In this document: positions 37,855 through 48,708 of the stretch, one piece after another | Numbering within the stretch: the stretch's first letter is position 1 | Layout: every line of letters begins with the position of its first letter | Source: Cryptomeria japonica | Lineage: Eukaryota > Streptophyta > Pinopsida > Cupressales > Cupressaceae | Reading direction: 5' to 3' | DNA: 64,000 nucleotides | Assembly: GCF_030272615.1 (NCBI RefSeq) | Contig: NC_081410.1 | Location: forward strand, 142,134,849 to 142,198,848 | Translations under genes and position numbers: made by a program | Notes under the pieces: generated by a model | Told to the model about the DNA's origin: nothing | Database searches by the model: none | Seen by the model: the letters and a program-made list of their open reading frames with translations, nothing else

Positions 37855-39261
37855 TGTAATGTCCCCTTTTTGAAATAGGATTTAATAATAAAATTAAAAT
37901 ATTAAAGAATAAAAATATAATATAATTAAAATTTAATTAAGTTTAATGAATGGTCAAAAGGCATGAAAGTAAAAGTTGTGACTCCCTCAAACATGAGATG
38001 TAAAAGTGAGATGTAAAAGGGAGAAGAGAACTTCATTTGTAAAGGGGGAGATGGAAAATGGAAGAAAGAATGGAGCATATGAATCAAGGAAGAATTAATA
38101 GAAAGGAATGGGAAGAAAATAAGGAACTATTTCAAAAAACGGAATATATAACAGATTGTACTCTTTCAAAGGGTGGTAAATGTGAAAGGTTGTGACTCTT
38201 GCAAAGGGTAGGCATGATGAAGAGGCGTGACTTCTCCCTCACATTAGAAGATATAAAGGGAAGAAAATAAGGAAATAAAGTTTGAAAATAATTTATTATT
38301 CTCAAAGGTAGCAATTAAGGGTGGTGACTCAATTCTTATGAAAGATGGTGACTGTTTCACCAATAAAGTATAAAGGAGAAATCATTTCAAGCATTCACGG
38401 ATCACTTATCAATCATCACTCATAAATCCATAAAGAAATAATCAATTATCAAATCAAGCAAACAATCAATCAGCAAATCAGCATACATTCAATCATCATT
38501 CACCAATATATCAAACTAGCATTCCTTGCATCATCAATCATCTAATCAACAGCCACTTAATCATCACTCACCAATACCTCAAATCATCCAATCAAAGGAA
38601 TCCATTGAATTGATCAATCAACCATACAAATATCAATTGATCAATCAGCAAGTGAAATCTGAAAACAGAAAAAAAAATAAAAGGAAGAAATAATTATTAT
38701 CATCAGCAATCATATCTGGGATTAGTGAGGAAACGTGGTAGGAAGATGCAGTAGTACCGGTTCTGTCAATTAAGTAGACCACCCTAAGTTGGTTTGCTTA
38801 TGAGCCAAGGGGTTGAATTGACTTGGAATTGTTCCGCACTCTTAGGCTTAGTTGTGAGGAGCCAGTATCAGGCGTCCTTCAACTAAGTAGCCCACCCCAA
38901 GTTGGTTAGCTTGTGGGCCAAGGGATTGAATTGACTTGGTTGGATGTTCCTTGCTTTTGGGCTTAATTGTGAGGAACAGTCTCTGTGCATCCTATGGGCC
39001 TTCCCATTAAATTCCTAATATGGTTGGCAGTTGGAAATATGCCAAGAATTGGATTCATTGCATTTAGGATAGTATGTTTTCAATAAAAATTATCTGTATA
39101 TGATCATAGACCCTTGATATTAATGTTTGATATTAATTGATTAAAAAAATTTATAAATTGAATTGCAAATTATGTACTAGAATACTATTTGTAAATAAAT
39201 TGTATTGTGGGAATTGTTAATTTGGGCAAAATCAGCTATATCCCCAAAAGGGGACATTACA
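37855..39261. mobile_element. Probable solo LTR with 16-bp inverted ends
   Basis: It runs from TGTAATGTCCCCTTTT to its exact reverse complement AAAAGGGGACATTACA. The flanks ATTGA (37850-37854) and ATTAA (39262-39266) look like a 5-bp target duplication with one change. TG...CA ends, 1.4-kb length and the absence of coding sequence fit a solo LTR. An internal ~118-bp duplication around 38762-38990 repeats AAGTTGGTT...GGGATTGAATTGACTTGG. A DNA transposon with short inverted repeats is the alternative. Confidence 0.7.
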
Positions 39262-39742
39262 ATTAAAAAACACAATTACATAGAGAAATAATTAATTCTT
39301 AAACACCTTACAATTTGAAGAAAAAACTCTTTCAGAAGATGTGCAGCAATGATAATAATGTTATATTGGGAAATTTTCATCAAAATATTCAACATCGATT
39401 ATAAGATATCAAATTAATTCAATTCTAAACCACTTTTCCAAAAAAAAAACATTTTTTGAAAGACCATAAGAGCTGTGTAAAACACATCTAAGTGATGATT
39501 GACAGTGGCATTTCACACAAAATGTCAGTTTCGTCAAAAGATTTAATCTAGTTAAGGAGAAATCAATTTACTTCAGTTCTGGTCAATTTAAGGAAAATAT
39601 TGTTAGAAATATGTAGCTTTGGTCAGATGAATCCAACCGATCTGATTAATACAAATCTAATTGGCCTTTTCGGCCTTAGACATTTGTATATTAAACATAT
39701 TAATTTCTATCCTTCATTTATATTTAACTGCATAATCAGTAT

Positions 39743-40103
39743 CATAGTTGAAAAACTCGGACTCGGCAAGCACAAAATATTTAAAAAACTTGAGACTCAC
39801 AAAAACTCGGCAACTTTATCGAACATTTGAAAGTATATTTTTTTAAATATTCTTCAAAAACACACATTTATATAAATTTAATGTCATTAAATTTATTTTT
39901 TAATTATATTAGAATAAACATATATTAATAGAAAACTATTTAAATCATAATGGTGTTAATTTAACATCATAGTATTGAAAATTCATGTCTCATAGTATTG
40001 ATTTTACATTTAAATACGTTGGGTTTTTATGTCTACGAGTCTTTCTACGAGTGACTCGGCTGAGCAAATGACCCGCGAGTACTCGTAGAGTTTTTCAACT
40101 ATG
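39743..40103. mobile_element. Non-autonomous hAT element with ACTCGG end arrays
   Basis: It is 361 bp with a perfect 8-bp duplication ATCAGTAT (39735-39742 and 40104-40111). The terminal inverted repeat CATAGTTGAAAAACTC is perfect at both ends. Subterminal ACTCGG/CTACGAGT units cluster near both ends; the middle is AT-rich. No coding sequence. Confidence 0.92.
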
Positions 40104-40355
40104 ATCAGTATATTATAATCATTATTGAATGATCTTATAATCATTTGAATAAGCAATCTGTTATGTGTTTATATGTATATAATCGACAATGTGTAGTATC
40201 GAGCATATAATATAATCACCGATTGCTATATTGATCATTCCGATTACTATTGATTATATCATGATTGTTATCAGTTATGGATTACCAATTGGGTTTTGTA
40301 TATACTTGCGATTTGTTTAAGGTTTGGTTAGTGTTTGTTATGGATATGCGTGGCT

Positions 40356-40419
40356 CCACATAGGAGTCACGACTCTATGGAACCATGTTGGTTCCACGGA
40401 GAGTCGTGACTCTATGTGG
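40356..40419. repeat. 64-bp near-perfect palindrome
   Basis: CCACATAG, AGTCACGACTCT and GGAACC on the left are mirrored by GGTTCC, AGAGTCGTGACT and TATGTGG on the right. A short loop and few mismatches separate the arms. It lies outside any element I can bound. Confidence 0.85.
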
Positions 40420-40810
40420 ATCGATATGCCTTCATATATTATCGACTATAGTATTCAGTCGATAAAAACAATTTACAACACAGCGAACACTTATCATATA
40501 TGCAATCGACCCTTACTGCAAGCAAATTACTTTGGATGCTGTCAACGTTGAACAGTCGATAATAATATATGCAGAAATAATATATACTGAGCATCACAAT
40601 AAGGTTATGAAACTGCTGCAGCAGATCATTTATCGTTGTTGATTAAAATACATCATTTGAACTGAGGATAGTTCAAATTAGTTTATATATTCTGCATATT
40701 GAGTCATAAAGAAATTTGTAGTATAATTATCAAATAAGTGACAATAAAATTTAAAATATACCATATATAAATCTGGTCAAACTTTAACAAATATTATAAA
40801 AGTTTATAAC

Positions 40811-41125
40811 TCTATTACCCGGGGATGGATCCCTGGCTGAAATGGGGCTGTCACTGTCCCCGTAACATCGCAGGGATGGTACAGGACCGGATGGGGCAAG
40901 GCTTTTACATTTTGACATTAAGAAAATTTTGAATATTTGAAATTTTCTATATTTTGAATATAGAAAATACACTGCTCCTTTGTCTTTGTACAGTCTCTTT
41001 GTCATTGTGCATGCCTTATATGACTATTTGAAATTTTCTATATTTTGATAGCCGTCCCCTAAAAAATGGCTCCCTTCTATCCCCATCCCCGAAATGCATC
41101 CCCCCATTCCCAAAACACAGGGTAC
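40811..41125. mobile_element. Possible hAT-type fragment with GGGGATGG end arrays
   Basis: GGGGATGG-rich sequence at 40815-40900 is mirrored by CCATCCCC-rich sequence at 41045-41110, with AT-rich DNA between. Possible flanks TTTATAAC and ATTATAAC (7 of 8) are weak. The ends do not pair cleanly, so the call is tentative. Confidence 0.35.
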
Positions 41126-41748
41126 CATAACATTATAACATTTCACACTTCATCAAATTTTAAGACTAAAAAAAAATAGAGAATTTTGCCCTGAAGTTTT
41201 ATTGAATTAGCATTTCATATAAAAATACCTTTATGGCATTTTACTGTTGTTACATACAACTGCTCCTTGCAACGTTTTCACATACCAAAGATCATAACTT
41301 CTTTGTATGAGCACTTCCTTGCTTAAATTTTGATCTTGTTCTCATTGCTCAGATCTGAACACCCTTCAATCCTTGGAACACTACAATTTGCTTGTAGACC
41401 TCTCCACCATATACCCACCTCCAAAATATTTAAATTCATTTTAAAAAGATTTGTATGGCACCCCTCAATGCCAAAAGCCTCACATACACCAATTACAATT
41501 CACTGACAACCTCAACTTGCAGATTGTTGCACTTCTTTAATCTCACAAGAAATGTATGTGCCACTTGAATCTTGCACAAGGGAATACAGTGGGGAATGCA
41601 GTGGTGCTCTTCGTTGGTTTCTTTCCCACTCTCCAAACTCTCTTGGTATGATACTATATGTTGGAATCAATAGAGCGATCTGATTTAAATGATCAAAAAG
41701 GAAAAGTTAAATTTTTAAACATTTAAACACCTCAATATGGTTACAAAT

Positions 41749-42409
41749 CTATGTTACCGAAACCAAGAAACGCAAACCACAATGGAAATGGCAATATAAA
41801 GAGAAACGGAATACTAAGAGATTGCATATAAGAAACAGATTTTATATACACATACATAATTCTTCACTAGTAAATATGAAGATAAATTAAATTTTGTGAA
41901 ATATAACAAAATTAATTTTAAAAACAAAAAATTATTAAACATGTATCTTTATTTTAACTTTGATTATAATATATAATAAAAAATTAAATTAAAATTTTTT
42001 AAAAATAATTAGAAGTCTAGAACATCCTAAAAACTATTTAAATTTCATTCTTTTATTTTAAAATAATTTATATTAAACACATCACATGCATGAACATAAG
42101 TCCAAAATAAATCCATCGAATACTATTAGTAGAAAAAGATAAATTAATGTCATAGTTAAATGCGCCTATTGGCATGAATAAAAAATCCATAAATTAATGT
42201 CAACTACAGATCTGGCTTTATTGGCATCAATATTCCTTGACTCCTCGAAGTTGGAGAAAAGATTTTTAAAATGCTAAGATTTTTGTTCAAATGTTAACAA
42301 CAGTTGGAAACAGTAATTACAGCTTGGAAACGGTCGTCCGCAATAGGAAACATGTCTCAGCCGTCAAAACATGAAACAAAGGTCTCTTGTTGCATTTCTC
42401 GTAATGTAG
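41749..42409. mobile_element. Non-autonomous hAT element with GAAAC end arrays
   Basis: It is 661 bp. The left end is CTATGTTACCGAAACC; the right end, read inward, is CTACATTACGAGAAAT. The flanks TTACAAAT (41741-41748) and TTACAAAC (42410-42417) match at 7 of 8. GAAAC/GGAAAC words cluster at both ends; the middle is very AT-rich. Confidence 0.7.
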
Positions 42410-42417
42410 TTACAAAC

Positions 42418-43690
42418 TATAGATACCTAAACATGTCAAAATACCACTTCGCTATATACCAATACCATCCATAATCTCTTTTTTCACACCACTAATAATA
42501 TCACATTGCCACATTAACATAATTAATAAAATAATTCTTGTAATTACTTGGGATAGCTTTCCTTGTTTATTTAAATTAAATAAATTAAGTCTACTTTCTC
42601 AATTATCCACAAATATAAAAAAATAAATATTTAATTAATCACTCTAAATGTAGAAGTTCCAATTTCATTCATGGAGTTGGTTATTGCCATTTCAGTGGAC
42701 TTTTGTTAGTGACAAGCATTTTTGGGGCTTTCAATTGTTGAATTTCAAGTTTTCAAAAGTACAGTGGATTTTGAAGCATCTGGAGGTCAACAACTATTGT
42801 GGACTTTTGTGCATGTTTGGGATAGACTTTTTTCCAAGGTTGTATGTATGTCTTCAAAAGAACTCGCAAAAGTTTGTACAATTTCTCTTTTCATTTGCTG
42901 GCATGAATATAAAAAAAAATTGATAAATTTCATGTCCCTTTTTCTAAAATTAACACTTACTAAGTCCCCATTGGCCAAAAATAGTAAGTCAACTATGATT
43001 GGATACATTTGGAAAGATTATTTATTTAATATTCATAATGTCCCCTTTCCAAAATCAGCACTTTCTATTTTTAGTGAGCTTGGCTTTCCAAAAATGGTAA
43101 ATCAGGACTTTTGGATAAGACTAGGAAATAATATCTTTTTGGGTGATTTAATCAAATCAACAATAGTGGTTTATCATCAAAGATATAATTTTGAATTTTC
43201 TACTTAAGTGATGGTGTGGGTTCTTGGAAAGTCTTATTTTAGCAACATTTTGAATTCTATTGCCCATTTGACATTTGTTGGCAAAAGACAAGTTTCCTTG
43301 GGAGTTGTAGGAGTTTGGAGACACTTGGAAAGAGGAAAGTTTCCTTTCTTTGGGAGTTGGATTTTGGCACTCATTTTGGTTGGAATTTGAATTTGAAAGT
43401 GATTTCATATATGCATGGAGTTGGTGTTAATGTTTGTAGCTGCGGGAGACTTCATTTTATCTGCAATGGTTGTATTACTGTCTTTATTATTCGTCCTTAT
43501 GGCATTTTGTCGATTCCTTCTTTGCTTCAATATAGCTGTATATGTAACGAGTTCTTTGTTTACCGTCACCGACCTGCGTGCTAGCTGGAAAAGCGTTTTC
43601 CTTTCTCTTCGTATCTTATCCGTTGAGAGGTTCAGTTATTTCTTTGCCTTTGTGGCTCGGTTGATATTGGTTTATGAAACGTAATACAAT
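42418..43690. other. Region left of copia-2, probably containing the start of its 5' LTR
   Basis: Several open stretches overlap here, none with a known domain. Part of it must be the 5' LTR of copia-2, but without the 3' LTR in the window the start cannot be set. Confidence 0.4.
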
Positions 43691-44179
43691 GTAACTAACG
43701 CTTTCGGTATTGTGCACATGAAGTGTTGACCCTTAGTCTACCTTTGTGATATTCATATTCGAGTCTTGCTTTTTCATTGTAGAGGATTGTGGATTGTATT
43801 TTGGGAGACACGTGAAGTTCAGAAGAAAGGATATAATTATTCATATGCAATGGTAATCATCAGGGCGTGAAGGTTTTGTTTCATATCTTCTTCAGAAACT
43901 CTATTTGCTAGCAGTGTTGTAGAAGCCTTCAGTTTTCTGAGATATTATCGGCTTCTTCTCTTGTTTGTTAAGTGCTATCAATCATGATTAGATGATTGCT
44001 TGTTAAGCTTGAGAGCTCTGTATTCAAATTTGTGCCTTCAATAAAATTCGACTTTTGGTGTGGCTGGGTTCTTCACCCTCAGGTGGAGGGTTTTCTTAGG
44101 ATAAATTTTTGTGTATCTTGTTCTTATAAGATTTCTAGTTTCAAAATTTGAGACTTATCTTGATGGTTCAGTTTTAACA
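43691..44179 (+). repeat. End of the copia-2 5' LTR
   Basis: It ends TTTTAACA directly before the PBS TGGTGTCAGAGCGGG (44180). AATAAA near 44040 and a GGAGGGTTTTCTTAGG block are typical of the R/U5 part of plant copia LTRs. The left boundary given is arbitrary. Confidence 0.6.
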
Positions 44180-44278
44180 TGGTGTCAGAGCGGGTCTAAA
44201 GAAAAGATCCAGAACCAAATTGTTTAGCTTTGAAATATTCTTTGCTTTATCTTAGCTTATTTATTTCACGTTTCAACA

Positions 44279-45343
44279 ATGGTGAATGGACTCAAAGTTG
44301 AAGACAAATTGGATGGTGCAGCTAATTATACTTCATGGAAGTTCAAAGTCCTCATTGTGCTTGAAGAGAATAATCTTCTCAACAACGTGAAGTATGTTGT
44401 AGATGAACCTTCTGATGATTATGAGAAAGCACAATGGAGAAAGAATAACTTCATGGCAAGAAAGATACTAATTGATTCTGTTAAGGATCATCTAGTACCT
44501 ATTATATCCAAGTTGGATTCAGCCAAAGAGATGTTCGAGTGTCTTCAAAGTTTGTATGAATTCAACAGTACTAGTAGAGCTCTAGCATTGAGACGTCAAC
44601 TCCTTCATATCAAAATGGCTAGAGGTGAATCTATTGTTTCTTTCTTTATGAAGACTACAAAATTGAAGGATCAACTCAATGCTATTGGAGATTCTATTGA
44701 GGATAAAGACTTCGTTATGCTGGCCATGAATGGCCACTTCCTCACTCTTGGGAATCTTTCATTCAGGGTATTAGTGGAAGAAATGAATTACCCAAGTTTG
44801 ATCGATTGAGAGCTGATTGCATTCAAGAGGAATGCAGATTGGAGGCAAGAGGAATTGGACGTAAATCTCATCATGAAAAAGATCGTGTTCTTGCTGCCCA
44901 TATGTCTAAAAAAAAAGGAAGGAAAGGAAACTTCAAAAGGAACAGAGATAGGAATTTTGATTCAGCTCTTCAATCTAAGAAAAGAAAGGATCTCTCTAGG
45001 GTACAATGCTTCAGATGTGACAAGTTTGGTCACTTTGCCAGAGAATGATCTCTCTAGGGTACAATGCTTCAGATGTGACAAGTTTGGTCACTTTGCTAGA
45101 GAATGTCCTTCGAGACCCAAGCATCAAGCTACTGCAACAAATGTTGAAAATGTTTCTCCTCATAGAGAGTCTAGTGAAAATTCAAAGGGGTTCTTATTTA
45201 TTTCTGCTCTCTCCAATAATATTCCTACTGACAGTGATACATGGCTTATTGATAGTGGAGCCTCCCACCATATTATAGGTTATCATGAGTACCTCTCTAA
45301 TCTGAAAGGAAAAGACTCACTTACAAGGTATCATTGGTGATGA
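44279..45343 (+). pseudogene. copia-2 gag and protease
   Basis: The ATG at 44279 opens a UBN2-type Gag (MVNGLKVEDKL; YTSWKFKV). A frameshift lies near 44800. The zinc knuckle CFRCDKFGHFAREC occurs twice because of a 58-bp duplication. The protease motif WLIDSGASHH is near 45240. The frame is then cut by the solo LTR at 45344. Gag would build the particle and the protease would process the polyprotein; this copy cannot. Confidence 0.85.
44989..45104 (+). repeat. 58-bp tandem duplication of the zinc knuckle
   Basis: GATCTCTCTAGGGTACAATG begins at 44989 and 45047. The copies differ at one base seen. Because 58 is not a multiple of 3, the duplication shifts the frame. Confidence 0.9.
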
Positions 45344-46082
45344 TGTTGTTAATTTTAAGCAATCAATTGTTGATTTAAGCAATTAGAATATGATCAGACT
45401 GTGAATGAACAGTAACAGCAATAAACACAAGACAAAAAGACACCAATACCCTAGGAAAACCTCCCTCTTCGAGGTGAAAAACCCAGCCTCAAATACAATA
45501 TGTATTATCTCAAATGTAGGCAATTACAAGGCAATACACTTATCTCAGATTGTTGTTCAATATATCAATGAAGCTTGCAGCCCTTATCAACAGCGGATGG
45601 ATAGGAGGATCAGCAGCAGATGTATAAGGTTAGAATCACACAATAGAAGTCCTTCTCAAGTTCACATGAGGGTCTTTGACTACTTCACCACAATCAACCT
45701 TGAAGATTTCGCACAATAGGCTTGTATGAGTTCGCTTGAGTGAAGGAGAGATCGCTGCTTGGAAAGCAGATAACATTTGCATGAGATAATGTGGTTGTGT
45801 TATATTTATATCCCGTCTTTGGCGCCAACCCCAAGTCGACTTGCATCTAATTTATTGATTTATTTTCATTTATTGCCTTTCACGTTACAAATTTGGGTCC
45901 AGCCCAAAGCTACAATTAAGTGTCTCCACGTTACAAGTTTGGGTCCAACCCAAAGTTACAATTGATTGCCTCCACGTTACATGATTGGGTCCAGCCCAAG
46001 ATAATCCGATTTACATAAGAGATAATAAATTTGTATTTATAATGCAATAATCAGGTATCCGAGCTAGCTATTATTTTCAACA
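45344..46082 (-). mobile_element. Solo LTR in copia-2, minus orientation
   Basis: 739 bp from TGTTG to CAACA. The flanks are GATGA (45339-45343) and GATGC (46083-46087), a 5-bp duplication with one difference. On the minus strand it has the GGGTTTTTCACCTCG...GGAGGTTTTCC block of copia LTRs. The copia-2 protein runs across the site (KGKDSL, then DDASYFVKG). Confidence 0.8.
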
Positions 46083-46998
46083 GATGCTTCCTATTTTGTG
46101 AAGGGTGTTGGTTCCACTTCATTTCACTTAGATTCAGGTGTTCCTCTTCACTTGAGCGATGTACTGCTTGTTCCTGGAATTAAGAGGAATCTGGTTTCCA
46201 TTTCAGCATTGGAAGATAAAGGTTATAATGTTATTTGCTGACGGAAAATTCCTTGCATGGACACAAGCATTAAAACAGCTCGTGAGATTGGTCTACGCCA
46301 TGACAGCCTTTATAGACTTTCAGCTCATCCTATTCAAGTTTTTGCACATGATTCAATAAGTACAACTGAACTATGGCACAAAAGATTTGCTCATCTAAAT
46401 TTCAAAGCCTTGTCTTCCATGGAGAAGGTGGTAGTCAACCTTCCTAAGCCGAATCAAGATCATGAGAGTGTCTACAAAGGATGTGCTCTAGGTAAGAACA
46501 TTAAACATCCATAGAATAGTAGTGAAAGTAGAGCTAAAGATGTCCTAGAGATGATTCATTTTGATTTGTGTGGTCCTATGTCGGTTGCTTCATTAAGTGG
46601 CTTTTGGTATTATGTTACTTTCATTCATGACTTCTCTCAAAAGTCATGGATTTATTTTCTAAAATCTAAAGAGTCTGATGAAGTGCTATCCAAATTTAAA
46701 GAATTTAAAGCTCTTGTTGAAAACTTGTCTGATAAGAAGATCAAAGTTTTAAGATCTGACAATGGGGGGGAATATACTTCTGGTTTGTTTCAAAATTTAT
46801 GTATTGAAGTTGGGATTAAGAGGGAGTTTTGTGTCCCTTATAATCCCAATGTTCCACGGGGAGTCCCCCCCCCCTTCTTTTTGGCTGCGTCTCGGAGACG
46901 AGGACGTCTCCGGGACGGGGGGTTGGGGACGCGACGTCCCCCGCTGTCCCGCTACCAAAGCACCGCCGGAGACGAGGAGACGTCTCTGCGTTTCCCAA

Positions 46999-47078
46999 GG
47001 AGACGTCTGGGTGTCTCCCCGTCCATCGAGAGACACACAGCCGTCTCTCGAGGGACGCGAAGACACCCAGACGTCTCC
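46999..47078. repeat. Inverted repeat in the hAT 5' subterminal region
   Basis: GGAGACGTCTGGGTGTCT at 46999-47016 is exactly reverse-complemented at 47061-47078. The 44-bp spacer holds further GTCTC/GAGAC units. Confidence 0.9.
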
Positions 47079-47087
47079 CGTCACCCC

Positions 47088-47964
47088 TGTTGATTGTAAT
47101 TAGGGAATGGCGGATTCCAATTGCCTTGGGCAACATTGGAATCTGCCCAAAGGTATGGCCCCTTTCTCCATCGTGTAGGGCTGGGCCCTAAACCCCACGG
47201 CACCACTTAAACTTGCTCATGCCACACTCAACGTGCTCCCCCAAAATAGGGCCAACCCTATCAAGGCTAAAAGGAAAAGTAATAAATGAATAAATTATAA
47301 AGCAAGCCGACATGAGTAAAGTCATTGCTCACAATATAAATAAAGAACAACTTCACAATATCATTTACCAATTCACCATTCCATGCGAATTATACCTTTG
47401 CCTAAAATGCAAAGTTTGAAGAAGTAATATTGGCGATTTGTATCTGTCATAAAAGGCGCTAATATCAAGAGCAAATACCATTGCAAGGAGGGTGAACTAT
47501 TCTGCAAATACCATTACAAGGAGGGCGAACTATTCCAGATTCAAACTGCTAGGGTTGCAGTCCAGTTTCAGGCAACGGGGCAGACTTAAGATACAATAAA
47601 GTGTTGACCTAGGGTGTGGATCTGATTGCTGATTACTATGCTAAATGGGGCAGGCTTGCGACTTACAAAAGTGCAGACTTGTTGAAGACCTTATCAACCC
47701 TATGTGCAATCATCTTCAAGTACTAAAGATAAGTGTTATAATCTTCATATGAATATAATCCATAATCAGATCTGAGGATCTTTTCTGGCTGGGTTTTTCC
47801 TCCTAGGAGGTTTTCCCAGGGTAACCATGTCTTGTTCTTATTTTGTTCATTTCTATGTGATGCCTAAACCTAGAAAACTCTAAATCTTGCATCTAATCAA
47901 TTTAGTTAGAAACTAAAATCTGTTTTCTATTTTTATATTAATCTAAAAGTGCTAAAAGTTAACA
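47088..47964 (+). mobile_element. Solo LTR inside the hAT transposon
   Basis: 877 bp, TGTTGATTG to AGTTAACA, with a perfect 5-bp duplication ACCCC (47083-47087 and 47965-47969). It has the GGGTTTTTCC...GGAGGTTTTCCC block of copia LTRs. This is a third nesting level: solo LTR in hAT in copia-2. Confidence 0.88.
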
Positions 47965-48379
47965 ACCCCCACATATATGCAATGTTTATAATTTAAAAAA
48001 ATATAAAAAAGTGATTTTTTGGGGGTTAAGGGGTAACCCTAATTGGACATGAGCCCCACCCTTTCCCTCAAAATAACACAAAACCATGTTTTTTGTTGAT
48101 TTCACTCTCATTTTGAAAGACTGATTTTTTTTCCAGCAAGCTGAAGAGGAGGAAAAACTTGTAGAAGAGTGATTGAAGGGGTGAGAAAAGTGGTTGCAAG
48201 TGTGATAGGAGCGAGAAGAAGCAAGAAGAAGAGGAGGAAGAAGATTCTACTGTATTTTGGAGAGATTTTTCAAGCACAAGGTAGGGTTTTTCTTGTTTTT
48301 TGGGTTTTATTTTCTGATTTTCAAGGTCATTTTTGGTTCTTTGTTTGTTTAGCTTTAAATTTGTTTTGTTTTTTCCCAC

Positions 48380-48628
48380 TCATCTCAAAATGAAATTTGA
48401 TGTTGAATCTTGAGGGAAAAATGATGAATGAATCATCATCAATTTGCCCTCAAGATTCAACATCAAATTTTATTTTTTTTATTTTTTTTTTTAAATAAAA
48501 AAAATCATAAATTGTAAATTTGTTTTTCAAAATAATAAAATTTGATGTTGAATCTTGATGGCACAATGATGAATGAATCATTCATCATTTTGCCCTCAAG
48601 ATTGAACATCAAATCTCATTTTGAGATG
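48380..48628. repeat. Double hairpin in the transposase leader intron
   Basis: TTTGATGTTGAATCTTGA occurs near 48396 and 48541. Its complement occurs near 48449 and, with a mismatch, 48595. The first arm can pair with the nearest complement or, with extra CATCTCAAAATGA pairing, with the last one (48592-48628). The segment lies in a probable intron (donor near 48283 CAAG|GTAGGG, acceptor AAATGCAG at 48694). Confidence 0.75.
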
Positions 48629-48708
48629 AATAGGAAAAAAAACAAATTGTTAAACTAGGCTGATTTTATTTTTATTTTTATTTTGTGAAATGCAGTGTCA
48701 ATTTCACA

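Noticed and set aside
42722-43207. 161-residue plus-strand ORF
   Set aside because: No domain, overlaps other frames equally open, and lies where the copia-2 5' LTR is expected.
46762-47136. ORFs of about 100 residues on both strands, Arg/Pro/Ser-rich
   Set aside because: They are readings through the GC-rich GTCTC/GAGACG subterminal array of the hAT transposon.
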